Below, one piece after another: positions 10,905 to 21,454 of a stretch of DNA of 64,000 nt. The translations under genes and the position numbers were made by a program. The DNA is from Bactrocera neohumeralis (taxonomy: Eukaryota > Arthropoda > Insecta > Diptera > Tephritidae). Under the pieces are notes generated by a model. The model made no database searches. It had not been told where the DNA came from and saw only the letters and a program-made list of their open reading frames with translations. Location: positions 77,204,720 through 77,268,719 of the forward strand of contig NC_065921.1 of NCBI RefSeq assembly GCF_024586455.1, read 5' to 3'. Position 1 is the stretch's first letter, and each line of letters opens with the position of its first letter.

Positions 10905-12012
10905 CGAAGGCGCTCCGATAAGTACCGAACCTCAACGCCAGGTCATGGCAGTATCAAATGAGAAATTGACTTTCATGTAGTACATTTTTATATTGTTGGA
11001 ACTTCAGCCGAATCGAAACGGCAGTTTTGTTTTGACCTCATATGGGAGCGAGTGTGCCAGCGGATTTTAGAAAACATTAAAAAAACAGCAGTTGGTCTCA
11101 TCCTGCTTGAAGTATTGTGCATAATAAAGCTATTCGGACCATGAGTGTCGCGATTGCTCACTACGGACAAAAAGTGCAACTGTCTTGGATGCTATTTTAG
11201 GTTAGCGCAATCCAAAAGAGTATTTGGATCATTTAGACACCGTCGACGAAACAGCGATTAACCGATCAAGTCATCAGATGCCAAAGGATTGTTGAAAAAA
11301 TGGACTTTATTCGACAAACTTTCTCGGAAGAAAGCGCAGAAAGCGTCCCACGGTCGATAAGGTGTTTGCCACCGTTTTCTGTAATTTTTCTGAAGTGACT
11401 ATTTTTTTATACCTGAACAGGATATACTAAATTTGCTAATTAGTTTCTACCATTGAGAAATAAACGGTGGAGACCGTTGAAATATATATATAAGTGATCG
11501 GCAGGGCGAACTGATTCAAATTTGTATGTTCACTCGAGCAAGTCCCTCAGTTTTTGAGATATCGATATGAAATTTTTCACTTCTTCTTTTATGCTCAAGA
11601 AACTGCTAATTTGTCGAAACTGTCGATATCGAACCACTATATCACATAGCTGTCATATAAACTGAACGATCGGAATCACGTTCTTGTATGGGAAACTTGT
11701 TTGTTTGACGAGATATCTCCACGCAAATCGGCTCTGATTATTGTCTAAAGCAATGATACAATATTCGAAGAAATTGTTCAGGTCGGATGACTGTAGCATA
11801 TAGCTGCCATACAAAGTGAACTATCGGAATTAAGTACTTGTGCTGGAAACTTTTTTTATTTGTGAAGGGTATTACAAAAGAGAACTTTCTCAAGCTTTGA
11901 GGCAACCATTAATAAGTTTTTTCTTGTTTTTTTCAACTTAATTTGAGTCGTTGTTACTTTTTCAAAATTTAAAATATTTTTTGTAGTCTAAGTACATATC
12001 GCACCGCCCTCG
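10905..12012 (+). mobile_element. Mariner element with TA target duplication, split by an INE-1-like insertion
   Basis: Left terminus CGAAGGCGCTCCGATAAGTA (10905) and right terminus, inverted, CGAGGGCGGTGCGATATGTA (ends 12012), match at 16 of the first 20 positions. Both are flanked by TA (10903-10904, 12013-12014), the mariner target duplication. Coding remnants in frame-broken form are VSRLLTTDKKCN at about 11140 and KEYLDHLDTVDETAI, then KRRKRPTVDKVFATVF (11196-11393), corresponding to the mariner blocks around TVDETWIH and GKVMATVFW. An INE-1-like element interrupts it just after the VFATVF block (11403-11933). Excluding that insert, only about 575 bp of mariner remains, so the element was also internally deleted. 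Confidence 0.7.
11403..11933 (+). mobile_element. INE-1/DINE-1-like (Helentron-associated) element, 2 monomers
   Basis: The left end carries a palindromic TATACCTGAACAGGATATA, then a decayed version of the block that in INE-1-like elements reads GTCGGAGACCC...TATATATAAATGATCAGC. This is followed by CAGTTTTTGAGATATCGAT and two copies of a 154-bp monomer (TAGCTGTCATATAAA at 11647, TAGCTGCCATACAAA at 11801). The right end is GTGAAGGGTATTAC, a decayed hairpin, then TTTTTTCTTGTTTTT. It carries no coding capacity, and its mobility would depend on a Helentron/Helitron protein in trans (established for INE-1-type elements). It sits inside a mariner. Confidence 0.65.
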
Positions 12013-12014
12013 TA

Positions 12015-13384
12015 TATATCAAAGCATGGACTTTATCGTACCAAAACAGCAACAACACCAGTTTGTATAGCATTGTTCTTTGCGGTTTTGTGTTTTTACA
12101 CGGTCAGCAAGTAAATAAATATTTATGTTCGTTGGCCATTAAAAGCCCAACCGATGGCCTTGTCGTTGCCACGTTTTTGCTGAAAATTGCGATGAGCAAT
12201 CCGGCGTTGCTTTATGCTTTTGCAGTGGTGAGCAGCCAACACATAATTAACATATTTTATTATAATTATTGCTATTATTGTTGTTATTGTTGTGCATCAT
12301 GCGTATCTTGTTGCCGGCGAATTGATTACATGCGCTATTGATGAAGTGCGCTGTTGTAAGGCAGCGCTAATAAACCAAGCGCAGCTGGAGTAAGTGCATA
12401 TGTATGCTCGTGTATATGTAGATACGTAGATATAATATTTTATATTTACACTGTTGCTGCTGATGAATTGATTAATTATGCACACATCATTAATTATGCA
12501 TGAATTGGCACGCACACTAGCGCCAGCGTGGATGTGTATGTAGTTGTGGCTGTGTGTGAGTCCTTTAGCGTTGCCCCTATTTAGCTATGTAGAGCCACTG
12601 TCTGTCGTCTAAAAATACTTATATACGGGTAGTAATAATAGTGTCGGTGGCAACAACAACAACATACAACATTTCCTCTGCATAAATCACAACTTTGCTT
12701 GAATCTGTGCGGCGGCAGCTGAGAAGGCAGCGACATGCCTCGATTGATGTTGCTACAACTAAGTGTTAATACATTGGCGCTGCTCTAAATTAAGTTCAGC
12801 AACAACAGCAATAACAATAACAACAATGTCGCATATAATTAATTTGTATTGCATGTAAATGCCCACCTATTCACAGCACGCCAACTCAATGTGTCCGTAT
12901 ATGTGTGTGTATGAAAATATATATGTTTGTGTATGAAAACATATGTGTGTGGATGTGTGTCTATGTGTTGTGCCAGCATAAGGACATACGCTTCAGTGAT
13001 TAATTTGAATCGGACTGCCATCGATAGCGCCCAAAAATGAAATGAAAATATTTCATTGGATTTGGCGTTTTTGTACAACAACTAATAAGCAAGCAAACAA
13101 ATTTTAGCGAAGCTTATTGTTGTTGTTTATTTGTGGGAAAATATTTAACTATAAAGCATACAAACAATTTTTGTAAAGTTTATTTTAGTTGTAGTTTTGT
13201 GGGTGAGCTTCAATATTCATATTCCAAAATTCGATGTAGAGCTTTAATAAATTTCGCAAACTAGCAGATAATTCTGAGCAGCGGAGTTGATTACTGTGAC
13301 AGTGTTGTAGCTTAATGCAAAAATATACTCTCGAAAGCATCAAAATTAATATTAACTATATAATCTGTTCAGTACATTTGTACA
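12015..13384. other. Non-coding DNA with triplet and TG-rich microsatellites
   Basis: Contains ATTGTTGTTATTGTTGT near 12270, CAACAACAACA near 12650, and a TGTGTATG-type tract at 12895-12975. ORFs (12063-12341 plus; 12297-12515 and 12839-13081 minus) arise mainly from simple repeats. No exon or TE motif recognised. Confidence 0.45.
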
Positions 13385-13386
13385 TA

Positions 13387-14619
13387 TTGGTAGTCGAAAA
13401 CTCTTTTCGTCAATAGATGTTGTTGCAGGCGTATATCTCCAGTGCTAATAGCAAAAAGTGGTCGACCAAAATGGTTCATATTTGTTTACTTATTCAGTAG
13501 TACAAATAAAAAAAATAACAAGTAAGGAAGGGCTAAGTTCGGGTGTCACCGAACATTTTATACTCTCGCAAGGTAAAGTGATAATCGAGATTTCATAATA
13601 CGTCATTTACATATTTTTCAAATACCGTATTTTTGTAAAGTTTTATTCCGCTATCATCATTAGTTCCTAATGTTTATACTCGTATTATACAAAGAAGGCA
13701 TCAGATGGAATTCAAAATAGCTTTATATTGGAAGAAGGCGTGGTTGTGAACCGATTTCACCCATATTTCGTACATGTCATCAGGGTGTTAAGAAAACATT
13801 ATATACCGAATTTCATTGAAATCGGTCTAGTAGCTCCTGAGATATGGTTCTTGGTCCATAAGTGGGCGGCGCCACGCCCATATTCAATTTTTAAAAAAAG
13901 CCTGGGTGCAGCTTCCTTCTGCCACTTCTTCCGTAAAATTTAGTGTTTCTGACGTTTTTTGTTAGTCGGTTAACGCTCTTTTAGTGATTTTGAACATAAC
14001 CTTTGTATGGGAGGTGGGCGTGGTTATTATCCGATTTCTTCCATTTTTGAACTGTATATGGAAATACCTGAAGAAAACGACTCTGTAGAGTTTGGTTGAC
14101 ATAGCTATAATAGTTTCCGAGATATGTACAAAAAACTTAGTAGGGGGCGGGGCCACGCCCACTTTTCCAAAAAAATTACTTCAAAATATGTCACTCCCTA
14201 ATGCGATCCTTTGTGCCAAATTTCACTTTAATATCTTTATTTATGGATTAGTTATGACACTTTATAGGTTTTCGGTTTCCGCCATTTTGTGGGCGTGGCA
14301 GTGGGCCAATTTTGCCCATCTTCGAACTTAACCTTCCTATGGAGCCAAGGAATACATGTACCAAGTTTCATCATGATATCTCAATTTTTACTCAAGTTAC
14401 AGCTTGCACGGACGGACGGACAGACAGACATCCGGATTTCGACTCTACTCGTCGCCCTCATCACTTTGGTATACATAACCCTATATCTGACTCTTTTAGT
14501 TTTAGGACTTACAAACAACCGTTATGTGAACAAAACTATAATACTCTCGTTAGCAACATTGTTGCGAGAGTATAAAAAAATAGTTGAAATTTGATTAGAA
14601 ATACGAATCGACTACCCAA
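13387..14619 (+). mobile_element. Mini-mariner (mellifera-like) split by a Helentron-like element
   Basis: Terminal inverted repeats TTGGTAGTCGA (13387) and TCGACTACCCAA (ends 14619) are flanked by TA (13385-13386, 14620-14621). Inside, the 5' part runs to TCGTCAATAGATGTTGTTGC and then jumps to AAAAAGTGGTCGACCAAAAT (13453), which is the last few codons (..KVVDQNG) of the mellifera-like mariner transposase. The same 3' sequence is present in the larger copy at 18-19 kb. Without its insert the element is only about 168 bp, a MITE-like deletion derivative. The insert occupies 13518-14573. Confidence 0.8.
13518..14573 (-). mobile_element. Helentron-associated (HINE/INE-1-like) non-autonomous element
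   Basis: Insert of about 1.06 kb inside the mini-mariner. Perfect 13-bp subterminal inverted repeats: TATACTCTCGCAA (13559-13571) and TTGCGAGAGTATA (14562-14574). Outside only one of them lies a hairpin, GTTCGG-GTGTCA-CCGAAC (about 13539-13556), followed by CTTAGCCCTTCCTTACTTGT on the minus strand. One-sided terminal hairpin plus subterminal inverted repeats is the published HINE/INE-1 layout, so I read the 3' end as the 13518 side. An internal segment ACGGACGGACGGACAGACAG (14410) matches the GTCCGTCTGTC block of INE-1-like repeats. It is flanked by AAAAAAATA on both sides (13509-13517, 14574-14582), which may be a target duplication or simply an A-rich site. Several GCCACGCCCA motifs recur inside. 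No ORF of note. Confidence 0.65.
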
Positions 14620-14679
14620 TATTAAGCCATATGATAGTATATGTTTACTATGAATATAAAAGAAGTTTGTTTTTATTTT

Positions 14680-15245
14680 GAAAGCTACGTCACAGGCCCA
14701 CGACTCGAGATAATGCGCTCACCAAGAGTTGCTTTCTATAAAGTGATTGTTTCGGAAGCTATTTGGCATATAAGGCAGACACTCGTTAGAATCAAAGATC
14801 GTCCACTTTAACATCCTACAATAAAAGCACGAAAAAAGTTATTAATAATGGCGCTATAGCGTTCCCCTTTGACTGTTATATTATGGCAGGCTTCTTTTTT
14901 GAAAAAATATGGTTCAAAGGGTCGCTCTGTCAATAGACCACACCACACAGTGAATCTTTGAGGATTTATCGGCGTCCCAACAATAGCTTGTGGATTGTTA
15001 TCCCTTCAAAAATGACAATTTTGTTTATTATGAACCCAATCAACCTTAAGTGATATCTATCGCTGAACAAAATTTTCTTGTGAAAATCAGGTTCGGTGTC
15101 CTCTTCTTTTTGAAATGGCAAACTGTGCTTTCAAAAAGAACGATTCCGAAAAAATATTGCCTCATTAAAAAACACTCGTTTAAGTTGAAAGCCTTTACAA
15201 AATTCCAGAAGCTCCCTAGACTGCCATGCATTCTGAACTAACAAC
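14680..15245 (-). pseudogene. IS630/Tc1-mariner-like (DDE_3 type) transposase pseudogene, copy 3
   Basis: Minus strand from 15245: EEDTEPDFHKKILFSD (first catalytic Asp), VHNKQNCHF, NPQAIVGTPINPQRFTVW, CGLLTERPFEPYFFKKEA, CHNITVKGERYSAIINNFF, and later ERIISSRGPVT. The order and spacing match this transposase family, but frameshifts separate the blocks and the QQDGA block with the second Asp is not readable. Related to the copies at 4.5 and 26 kb, on the opposite strand. Confidence 0.7.
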
Positions 15246-15469
15246 CGCGTAAGAACTATAGATTACCAATACATTACCAAGAAGGGTTTTATTCGTATGA
15301 GTGAAGTTGGACTAAGCGAAATTTCAGACAGGTACTCCTTATTGTATGAATTCTTTAACCTATTTCTGGCGGAAATAAGCTCGCAGTACGACGCATCGAT
15401 ATCATTGGTCTCAACAACCGAGCCGTTAGTTCTGCTTTCTCCAGGTTGGGCAAAGAACGGAAGCAAATG

Positions 15470-16180
15470 GGTCTGATTGTGAACGAGGGCAAGATGAAAA
15501 ATCTCTTCTCCTCAAACAAACAGACACCACATTCGGGACTTGGCTATTGATAGTCATAACTTTGCAGTCGTAGATAATTTCGTCTATCTCGTAACACAGC
15601 AATATCAGCCTTGATATTCAACGCATAATCACTCTTGTCAACAGGTGCTACCACGGACTGAGTTGGCAATTGAAAAGTAAAGTCCTCTCTTGACGAACAA
15701 AGATCAAATTCTGTCTCTCATCATTCCCGTTCTGCTATATGGTGCAGAGGCAAGGACGATGACAACATCTGATGAGTTGGCGTTACAAGTTTTCTAGAAA
15801 AAGTTCTGCGGAAGATTCATGATCATTGACTAATTGGCAACGGCGAATATCGCAGTCGATGTAACGAGATATACTGTGACATTGACATAGTTTAGCAAAT
15901 CGAGAGACAGCGACTACGTTGACTAGGTCATGTTGTTCAGGTAAAGGAGAACACACCAGTTTTGAAAGATTTCGATTCAGTACCCGCCACTGGAAGCAGA
16001 GGAAGAGGAAGACCTTCATTCTTTTGAAGAGATCAGGTGGAGAAGGACATAGCTGCGCTTGGTATCTCTAATTGTCGAGAAATAGCGAAAAGAAGAAGCA
16101 ACTGGCGCTGTTGTTAACTCGGCTAACAATCGCGTAAGCGGTGTCTACGCCAGTAAAGAAGAAGAAAGACGCTGAAAACT
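15470..16180 (+). pseudogene. RTE-clade retrotransposon C-terminal fragment, copy 1
   Basis: Plus-strand blocks in shifting frames: DSHNFAVVDNFVYL, DIQRIITLVNRCYHGL, LKSKVLS, TKIKFCLSSFPFCYMVQRQ (usual ...LILPVLLYGAEAW), then FRKFCGRFMII and, further on, the WLGHV-like and RGRGRPSF-like segments and the C-terminal K.R.NW. tail. This layout (FVYLG..I, R I.LANRCY, LPVLLYG, R.RWLGHV, R.RGRP..RW) is the thumb/C-terminal part of RTE-type reverse transcriptases common in insects. Endonuclease and RT palm are absent. Second copy at 49.7 kb. Confidence 0.7.
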
Positions 16181-17529
16181 CCCACAACCACCAAAAATTT
16201 TTCTTGTAAGCTCTTTTACTTTTGAAAGATTTAACTTCAACTTTGATAGTTTGGATAAACAGATTTATTCTGAAAATCGACCTTAGAAAGACTAAATAGC
16301 ACAAAGTAATAGTTTCACAGAAAAAATTATTATTTAAAAGGCAGTAATAATCAGAAGATATAAAAATAAAAGTGGTACAGTAGGAAGTTTTTTCTAAAAA
16401 TTAATAAAAATAATGTATACTAATATTTAAAACTTGATATTATAAACAAATATTTATAATAATACATATTTAAAATATGTAACTCAAACCACACATTTCT
16501 GGTAAACCCAGCTAACACCAAATACTTGATAAGAATTTTACTTGCGAATGAACCTACGACTGAACTAATGTGTTCTGAAGTGGATATAGAAGCTTGTATA
16601 TATGAATATTAATGCGGCATGCCAAAAATATATATACAAAATATTTATAAGAGTTTAGTGATGATTTCCCCAGAGTGATAATTTCCTAAAATACTCGTTT
16701 AAGAAATGAAAAATTTATGAAATTAAAGCTTTCTGGAGATTTATATTTTTTCATAGTAAATTTTTTGATTTTTTTATGTTCCCAGTCGCTCTGAATAGAC
16801 TCATCAGTGGCTACAAAAGCGCTCATTAAACCACTGTGGCCTACATTTAAGAGTGCAACGAATATATTGTGTTAAATATATTTCGTATTAATTAAAAATG
16901 TCATGAAAGCAAGTGGTAGCAGTTAAGTCTAGCCAAATACTTAAGGAAATTATTTTAAAAGCATCGTTAATTAATCAATTATTCTCGATTAGATAATTAA
17001 AAACTTTCCAGAGATTTATATCATGGCGCATTTCATGGTCAATTTTGTTTATAATAAGCAAATATATATCACAACCATAGAGAAAATATTTTTTTGTTGC
17101 CCTGGATATCTTAACAAAATTTAATTTTTCAAGTGTCTAGATTATTTATTCACAAGGGAACTGATAATATAAATTATCGTTATTTGTCTTTATATGCACA
17201 CACTGGTGTGCAAAATTACTGTAACAACTAAATGCTGCAACAAACTATGTATTTGTCTGTTATCATGTTTTCTAGGCGTCTAGCTGGCATGACTTAGATA
17301 AAAAACGATAAATTGTATAAAAATTCTATCCAGAAAAATTTAATGAGAAATAAAAACTAAAACATAAATTTTATAACTTAAGTCAAGCACTTACAGGAAA
17401 TTGCAAAAAAAATTAATAATTTATTATTATATCATTTTATTGTTGTTTTTTTTTTTTTTAGCAAAAATATTTCAACTTAATCCAACTTTTCACTTCTCTA
17501 ACGCTATTAAAAACACATGGCAACGCTGC
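16180..17529. other. AT-rich non-coding stretch
   Basis: Very AT-rich, with a poly-T tract at 17447-17460. A short CACTGGTGTGCAAAATTA at 17201 resembles a Tc1-like terminus (see findings). No coding content seen. Confidence 0.45.
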
Positions 17530-17880
17530 ACCATTTAATTTTGTTTTCACACCACCTTAACAAAAATTCGGTTAAATTTCCTTTAATTTTTTTGTTTTCA
17601 TAAATTTCCAATTCCTTTGTGATCCCGTCTATCACTCTGGCTTTGCTTCCGCTCACTTCGGCACGTGGCTTAACAGTCGCCAAATGGACTCGATAGAACT
17701 GCGCACATTTATTCGTTTAAGTTTCGCGTAACGTTTTTGTTTTAATTGTTTTTCTAGCCAAACTTCCGACGCCGCCGTCTAATAGCACTCAACTAACTCT
17801 TAGCAACTTTTTTCTCTGCAGCACAACTAACTAACTGGCTTGAAGACTGACTGAAATCGAGTAGCGTTGCAGTACAACTG
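17530..17880 (-). promoter_or_regulatory. Possible minus-strand core promoter and 5' untranslated exon
   Basis: Reading the minus strand downward from about 17900: TATTTTTAT, then two Initiator-like TCAGTT/TCAGTC motifs (near 17875 and 17845), then about 300 bp of mixed-composition DNA without ATG-rich ORFs, including ACGGCGGCGTCGG, and a possible splice donor AAG/GTGGTG near 17555. This stretch is more GC-rich and less repeat-like than either flank, which fits a fly first exon. There is no direct proof, and it could equally be unique intergenic DNA. The gene body would lie to the left in the window or beyond, and I could not identify it. Confidence 0.22.
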
Positions 17881-17999
17881 ATAAAAATACATACACAAGT
17901 GTGTAATGCGCTCGCGAACAGTTGTGAGCAATAAAAATGCAGTGAATTGCTGTATAGATGGAAATGGTTAGGTTTTCAAGAGTTTTGAATTACTTATTT

Positions 18000-19035
18000 A
18001 GAAGAAAATAGTCTTTCGGGATCGGTTCAGTATTATACGAGATTTATTTATTGGTCCGGGAACACTTAAATTCCGTACTTATTGGCTTCTTCAGTTCGGA
18101 AATATGTCAGGAAGCTTCGATGTGAATGATGCACCTCGCGTTGAAAAAGTCGATGTAATTGTGGAAAATATTGAACAGGAGCGTCACATAAGCAGCCATG
18201 ATATCGCTAGCGAACTTAACATTCATTATCAAACGGTTTTGAACCATTTAAAAAAGGCTGGCTACAAATAGAAACCCGATGTTTAGCTACCACATGAATT
18301 GTCTGTAAAAAATTTAATGGACCGACTTAACATCTGCGATTCATTGCTGAAACGAAATGAAATCGAACCATTTCTGAAGCGAATGGTAACAGGAGACAAA
18401 AAGTGGATCAAATACGACAATAATGTGCGACAAAGATCATGGTCCAAGCGTGGTGAAGCTTAACAAATAGTCGCAAGGCCATGATTGACGTCTCGAAAAG
18501 TTATGCTGAGTGTGTGGTGGGATTGGAAAGGAATCATCCACTATGAGTAGCTCCAGGCTGGTCGAACGTTTAATTCTACATTTTACTGTCAACAACTGAT
18601 GAGATTGAAGCAAGATATCGAAAAAAATGGCTAAAACTGCTCAACAGAAAGGGCTTCGTCTTCCATCAGAACAACGCTAGACCACGCACATCTTTGATGA
18701 CTCGGCAAAATTTGGGAGAGCTTGGCTGGAAAGTTTTGATGCATCCACCATATAGCCCAGACCTTGCACCATCGGACTACCATTTGTTTCTGTCAATGCA
18801 GAAAAGTTGGCAATGTAATAAAGTTCGCTTCAAGAGAAGCCTGTGAAAATTACTTGTCGCAGTTTTTCGCCGTGAAACCAGAAAAGTTTCACACTGATGG
18901 AATAATGTCTCCAGCGGAAAAATGACAAAAAGTGGTCGACCAAAATGGTATTTTTGGATTCAGTAAAGTTAATTATAAATATAAAAAAAATAAGTTGAAG
19001 TTTGATTAGAAATACGAAAAGAATTTTTCGACTAC
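18000..19035 (+). pseudogene. Mariner transposase pseudogene (mellifera-like, family B)
   Basis: Nearly full-length but broken DD34D transposase. In order: SSHDIASELNIHYQTVLNHL (HTH), a stop, LPHELSVKNLMDRLNICDSL, FLKRMVTGDKKWIKYDNNVR (first catalytic Asp kept), SRKVMLSVWWDWKGIIHYE, FVFHQNNARPRTSLMTRQNL, GELGWKVLMHPPYSPDLAPS then DYHLF (third Asp kept). The second catalytic Asp, HDN in active relatives, is Asn here (HQNN). At least three in-frame stops and a frameshift after KSWQCNK kill the frame. The right terminus is TCGACTACCC at about 19031. The left terminus near 18000 is not recognisable. Shares its 3' end with the mini-mariner at 13.4-14.6 kb. Confidence 0.8.
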
Positions 19036-20104
19036 CCGACTAATTAACAATGCGGGACAAGTGTACAAGAGATGTCTCTAAATAAGTACACGATTATTTT
19101 TTGATAAATTTCAAGCTGATATTTCTCAATTCCTCATACCTTTTCATTATTATCTAATTGTCAAGCTGTTCTAGAACTCTACTAGGCAGTAAAAGTTATA
19201 TAAAACACAAATTTCCATTCAGCTAACTACTTTTTGAAGGTAATTTAAAATTTTTTTAGTATTCGATCCTTAAACCCAAATTCATATTTTTGCACACCAC
19301 TGTCAAATCAGCGCTAATTTTCCAAAATTATGCTTTGAACTCCACTATCGCGCATAGACCATCAAAATATTTGCTAAACAAAAATTGTCGCTGCCAACTA
19401 ATCAGTCACTCACTGCAATTTTGTTGCACACAACTGTAACGTTTCGAATACATTGTATGTGTAATAATTTGATAAAAGTGTCATATCAAAGCAAAATGTT
19501 TTGTCGCCGCTCTTTCGATGTATGAAACTTACATAAAGAGTGCTACAAGACTTCGCGTAGCGACGTGAGCGCAAATATAAGAGTTTGTAATCGCAGCGCC
19601 TTCTGGCAGCTCTTCTCGGAATCGAACCCACATATAGTACATATGTATTTCTGGAATTGCGGTAAATAATTTGTGCGCTTACTGATAAGCGAAAATTATT
19701 TATGTGCAGGCGAACATACTTTTCGGTCTACATACATATATCGATGTGGTTGCGGGTTTATCTGATATATACATATGTATATATATATGGTACACATATG
19801 TATGTATGTGTATTGTGTATATCTTTTAATTGGTATCGGTGGGGTGTCGTGGCTCTTGCTTTACTACTTTCAATATTTGCTTGGTTATTATTTCTTGTTT
19901 TTGTATTACATATTTTGAATTTTAGATTAGTATATATGTATGTATATACTTCTACAAACATAAACCTCTTTCACGCCTAGTTAAGATAAAAACGGTAACA
20001 AGTGGAAACGCTACATTTTTTATCTTCCAAATAAAAAAGCGAAGCAAGCTTTCGTTTTATCGGGAGCAAGCTACTGAGAACTTAAAAATAGTAAACAAGT
20101 GAGA
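19036..20104. other. Non-coding DNA with a TATG microsatellite
   Basis: ATATACATATGTATATATAT-type sequence at 19750-19810 accounts for the small ORFs at 19702-19980. No gene or TE motif seen. A TTTTTGCACACCACTG at 19287-19302 mirrors a motif at 17201. Confidence 0.45.
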
Positions 20105-20875
20105 AAAACTAGAGTCCAGATTAGACAATCTCGTCATTTCTAAAGAAATTCTTAAAAATATATTGACAATGAACTTCGGATTCCTTACTGGAACTTCTTG
20201 TACGACTCGTCCCGATAAAGCAGAATTTTTTCAAAAAGAAGTACCGTCTCAGGTCCCCACATTTATGGAGAACATTATAATAGCCTAAGAGACATTCGTT
20301 TATGAGTATGACATGCAAACAAGGCAACAATCATCGGAATGGAGGAAAAAAACGAGACAAAAAAAAAGCCCGCCAAAGTCGCTCAAAAAGGAAAGCGATG
20401 CCCATTGCTTTTTTTGACAGTCGTGGTTTGGTGCACTATCAATTTGTTTCAGAGGGATAGACGGTCAAAAAGACCGCCTCAAAACATCTGTCGAAAACGG
20501 CCGAAATTGTGAAAGAACAATTCATGAATTTTACAGGAAGATAATGTACCATCGCATCGAGCCACGATTGTGGCCGAATCAAAAGCCAAAAACGCAATGA
20601 ATACCATCGATCAGCCACCGTATTCACCAGATTTGGCTCCGTGAGATTTTTTCTTGTTCCCCAAACTGAAATTGCTGCTCCATGAAACCGATTTTCAGTC
20701 AATTGAAGAGATAAAACAAAACTCGCTGAAGGACCTGAAGGCCATCCCAAAAATACCTATGAAAAGTGTTTCGACGACTAGAAAAATCGTTGGCATAACT
20801 GTATTACATGTGGTGAGGATCACTTTGAAGGCGACAAAATAAATATTGTTGGAAATAGTAATTAAATATTTTGCA
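20105..20875 (+). pseudogene. Mariner transposase pseudogene (family A, copy 2, central region kept)
   Basis: Frame-broken family-A transposase: MTCKQGNNHRNGG, KPAKVAQKGKRCPLLFLT in one frame and AFFDSRGLVHYQFVSEG in another. Then EDNVPSHRATIVAESKAKN, TIDQPPYSPDLAP with a stop at the usual Cys before the third Asp, LHETDFQSIEEIKQNSL, YEKCF, and a tail like DHFEGDKINIV. It keeps the segment (roughly 20342-20682) that is missing from the copies at 9 kb and 56 kb, so it serves as a reference for their deletion. Several stops; inactive. Confidence 0.75.
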
Positions 20876-20959
20876 TTTTGTTCACAATTTCAGAGTGTCT
20901 CTTTGTCATAGCTGTTTGTTCAAATTTTTTACTAAGGAAACCTTCGATCGTTCTACAGG

Positions 20960-21370
20960 GCACCGTATTATTTCTACCTCTGATTCGTCTGGAGAGTTTC
21001 CTGCTTTGACCAACTTGTTTACCTTTTGCTGAGACCGGAAACTCAACTTACGGACAAGTGTAGTGGACTTGACAGTGAGCTTAAAGCATTTCTACATTTG
21101 TTTACCATGCTGGAATTAATCTTTGGCGACGACAAGGCTAGTAGTGCCACTTGTACTAATGATAAATGGTCGCACTCTGTATACATAGTCCCGTGGTTAT
21201 TCGGTAGAACTTTGCAGGTTTTCTCTATGCCTAGTACTTCTGCTTCGAAGATGAAAGCTGAGTTTGGTAGACGTAAAGAGATATCAATATCCTCGAAGTA
21301 TATGCGATTAACTACACCGCAGTCCATTTTGGACCCATCGGTACAAATTGAGATAGTATCCTCCTCCTAT
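20960..21370 (-). pseudogene. Non-LTR retrotransposon RNase H fragment
   Basis: Minus strand: TDGSKMDCGVV (first RNase H acidic residue in TDGS), FEDIDISLRLPNSAFIFEAE, VLGIEKTCKVL (the E in FEAE corresponds to the second acidic residue), then VALLALSSPKINSSMVNKCR, NALSSL. The usual SDSQ block just before VALLALSS is frameshifted. This is the RNase H domain located between RT and the C-terminal knuckle in I/R1/LOA-like elements. Truncated at both ends and immediately followed by a mariner remnant. Confidence 0.7.
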
Positions 21371-21454
21371 TCAAACTTTCCTCCATCCACATCTGTAGAG
21401 AATTCTAACTTGAATATAACTATTAAAATCCAACCTCTTCCAAGACAGTCTGAT

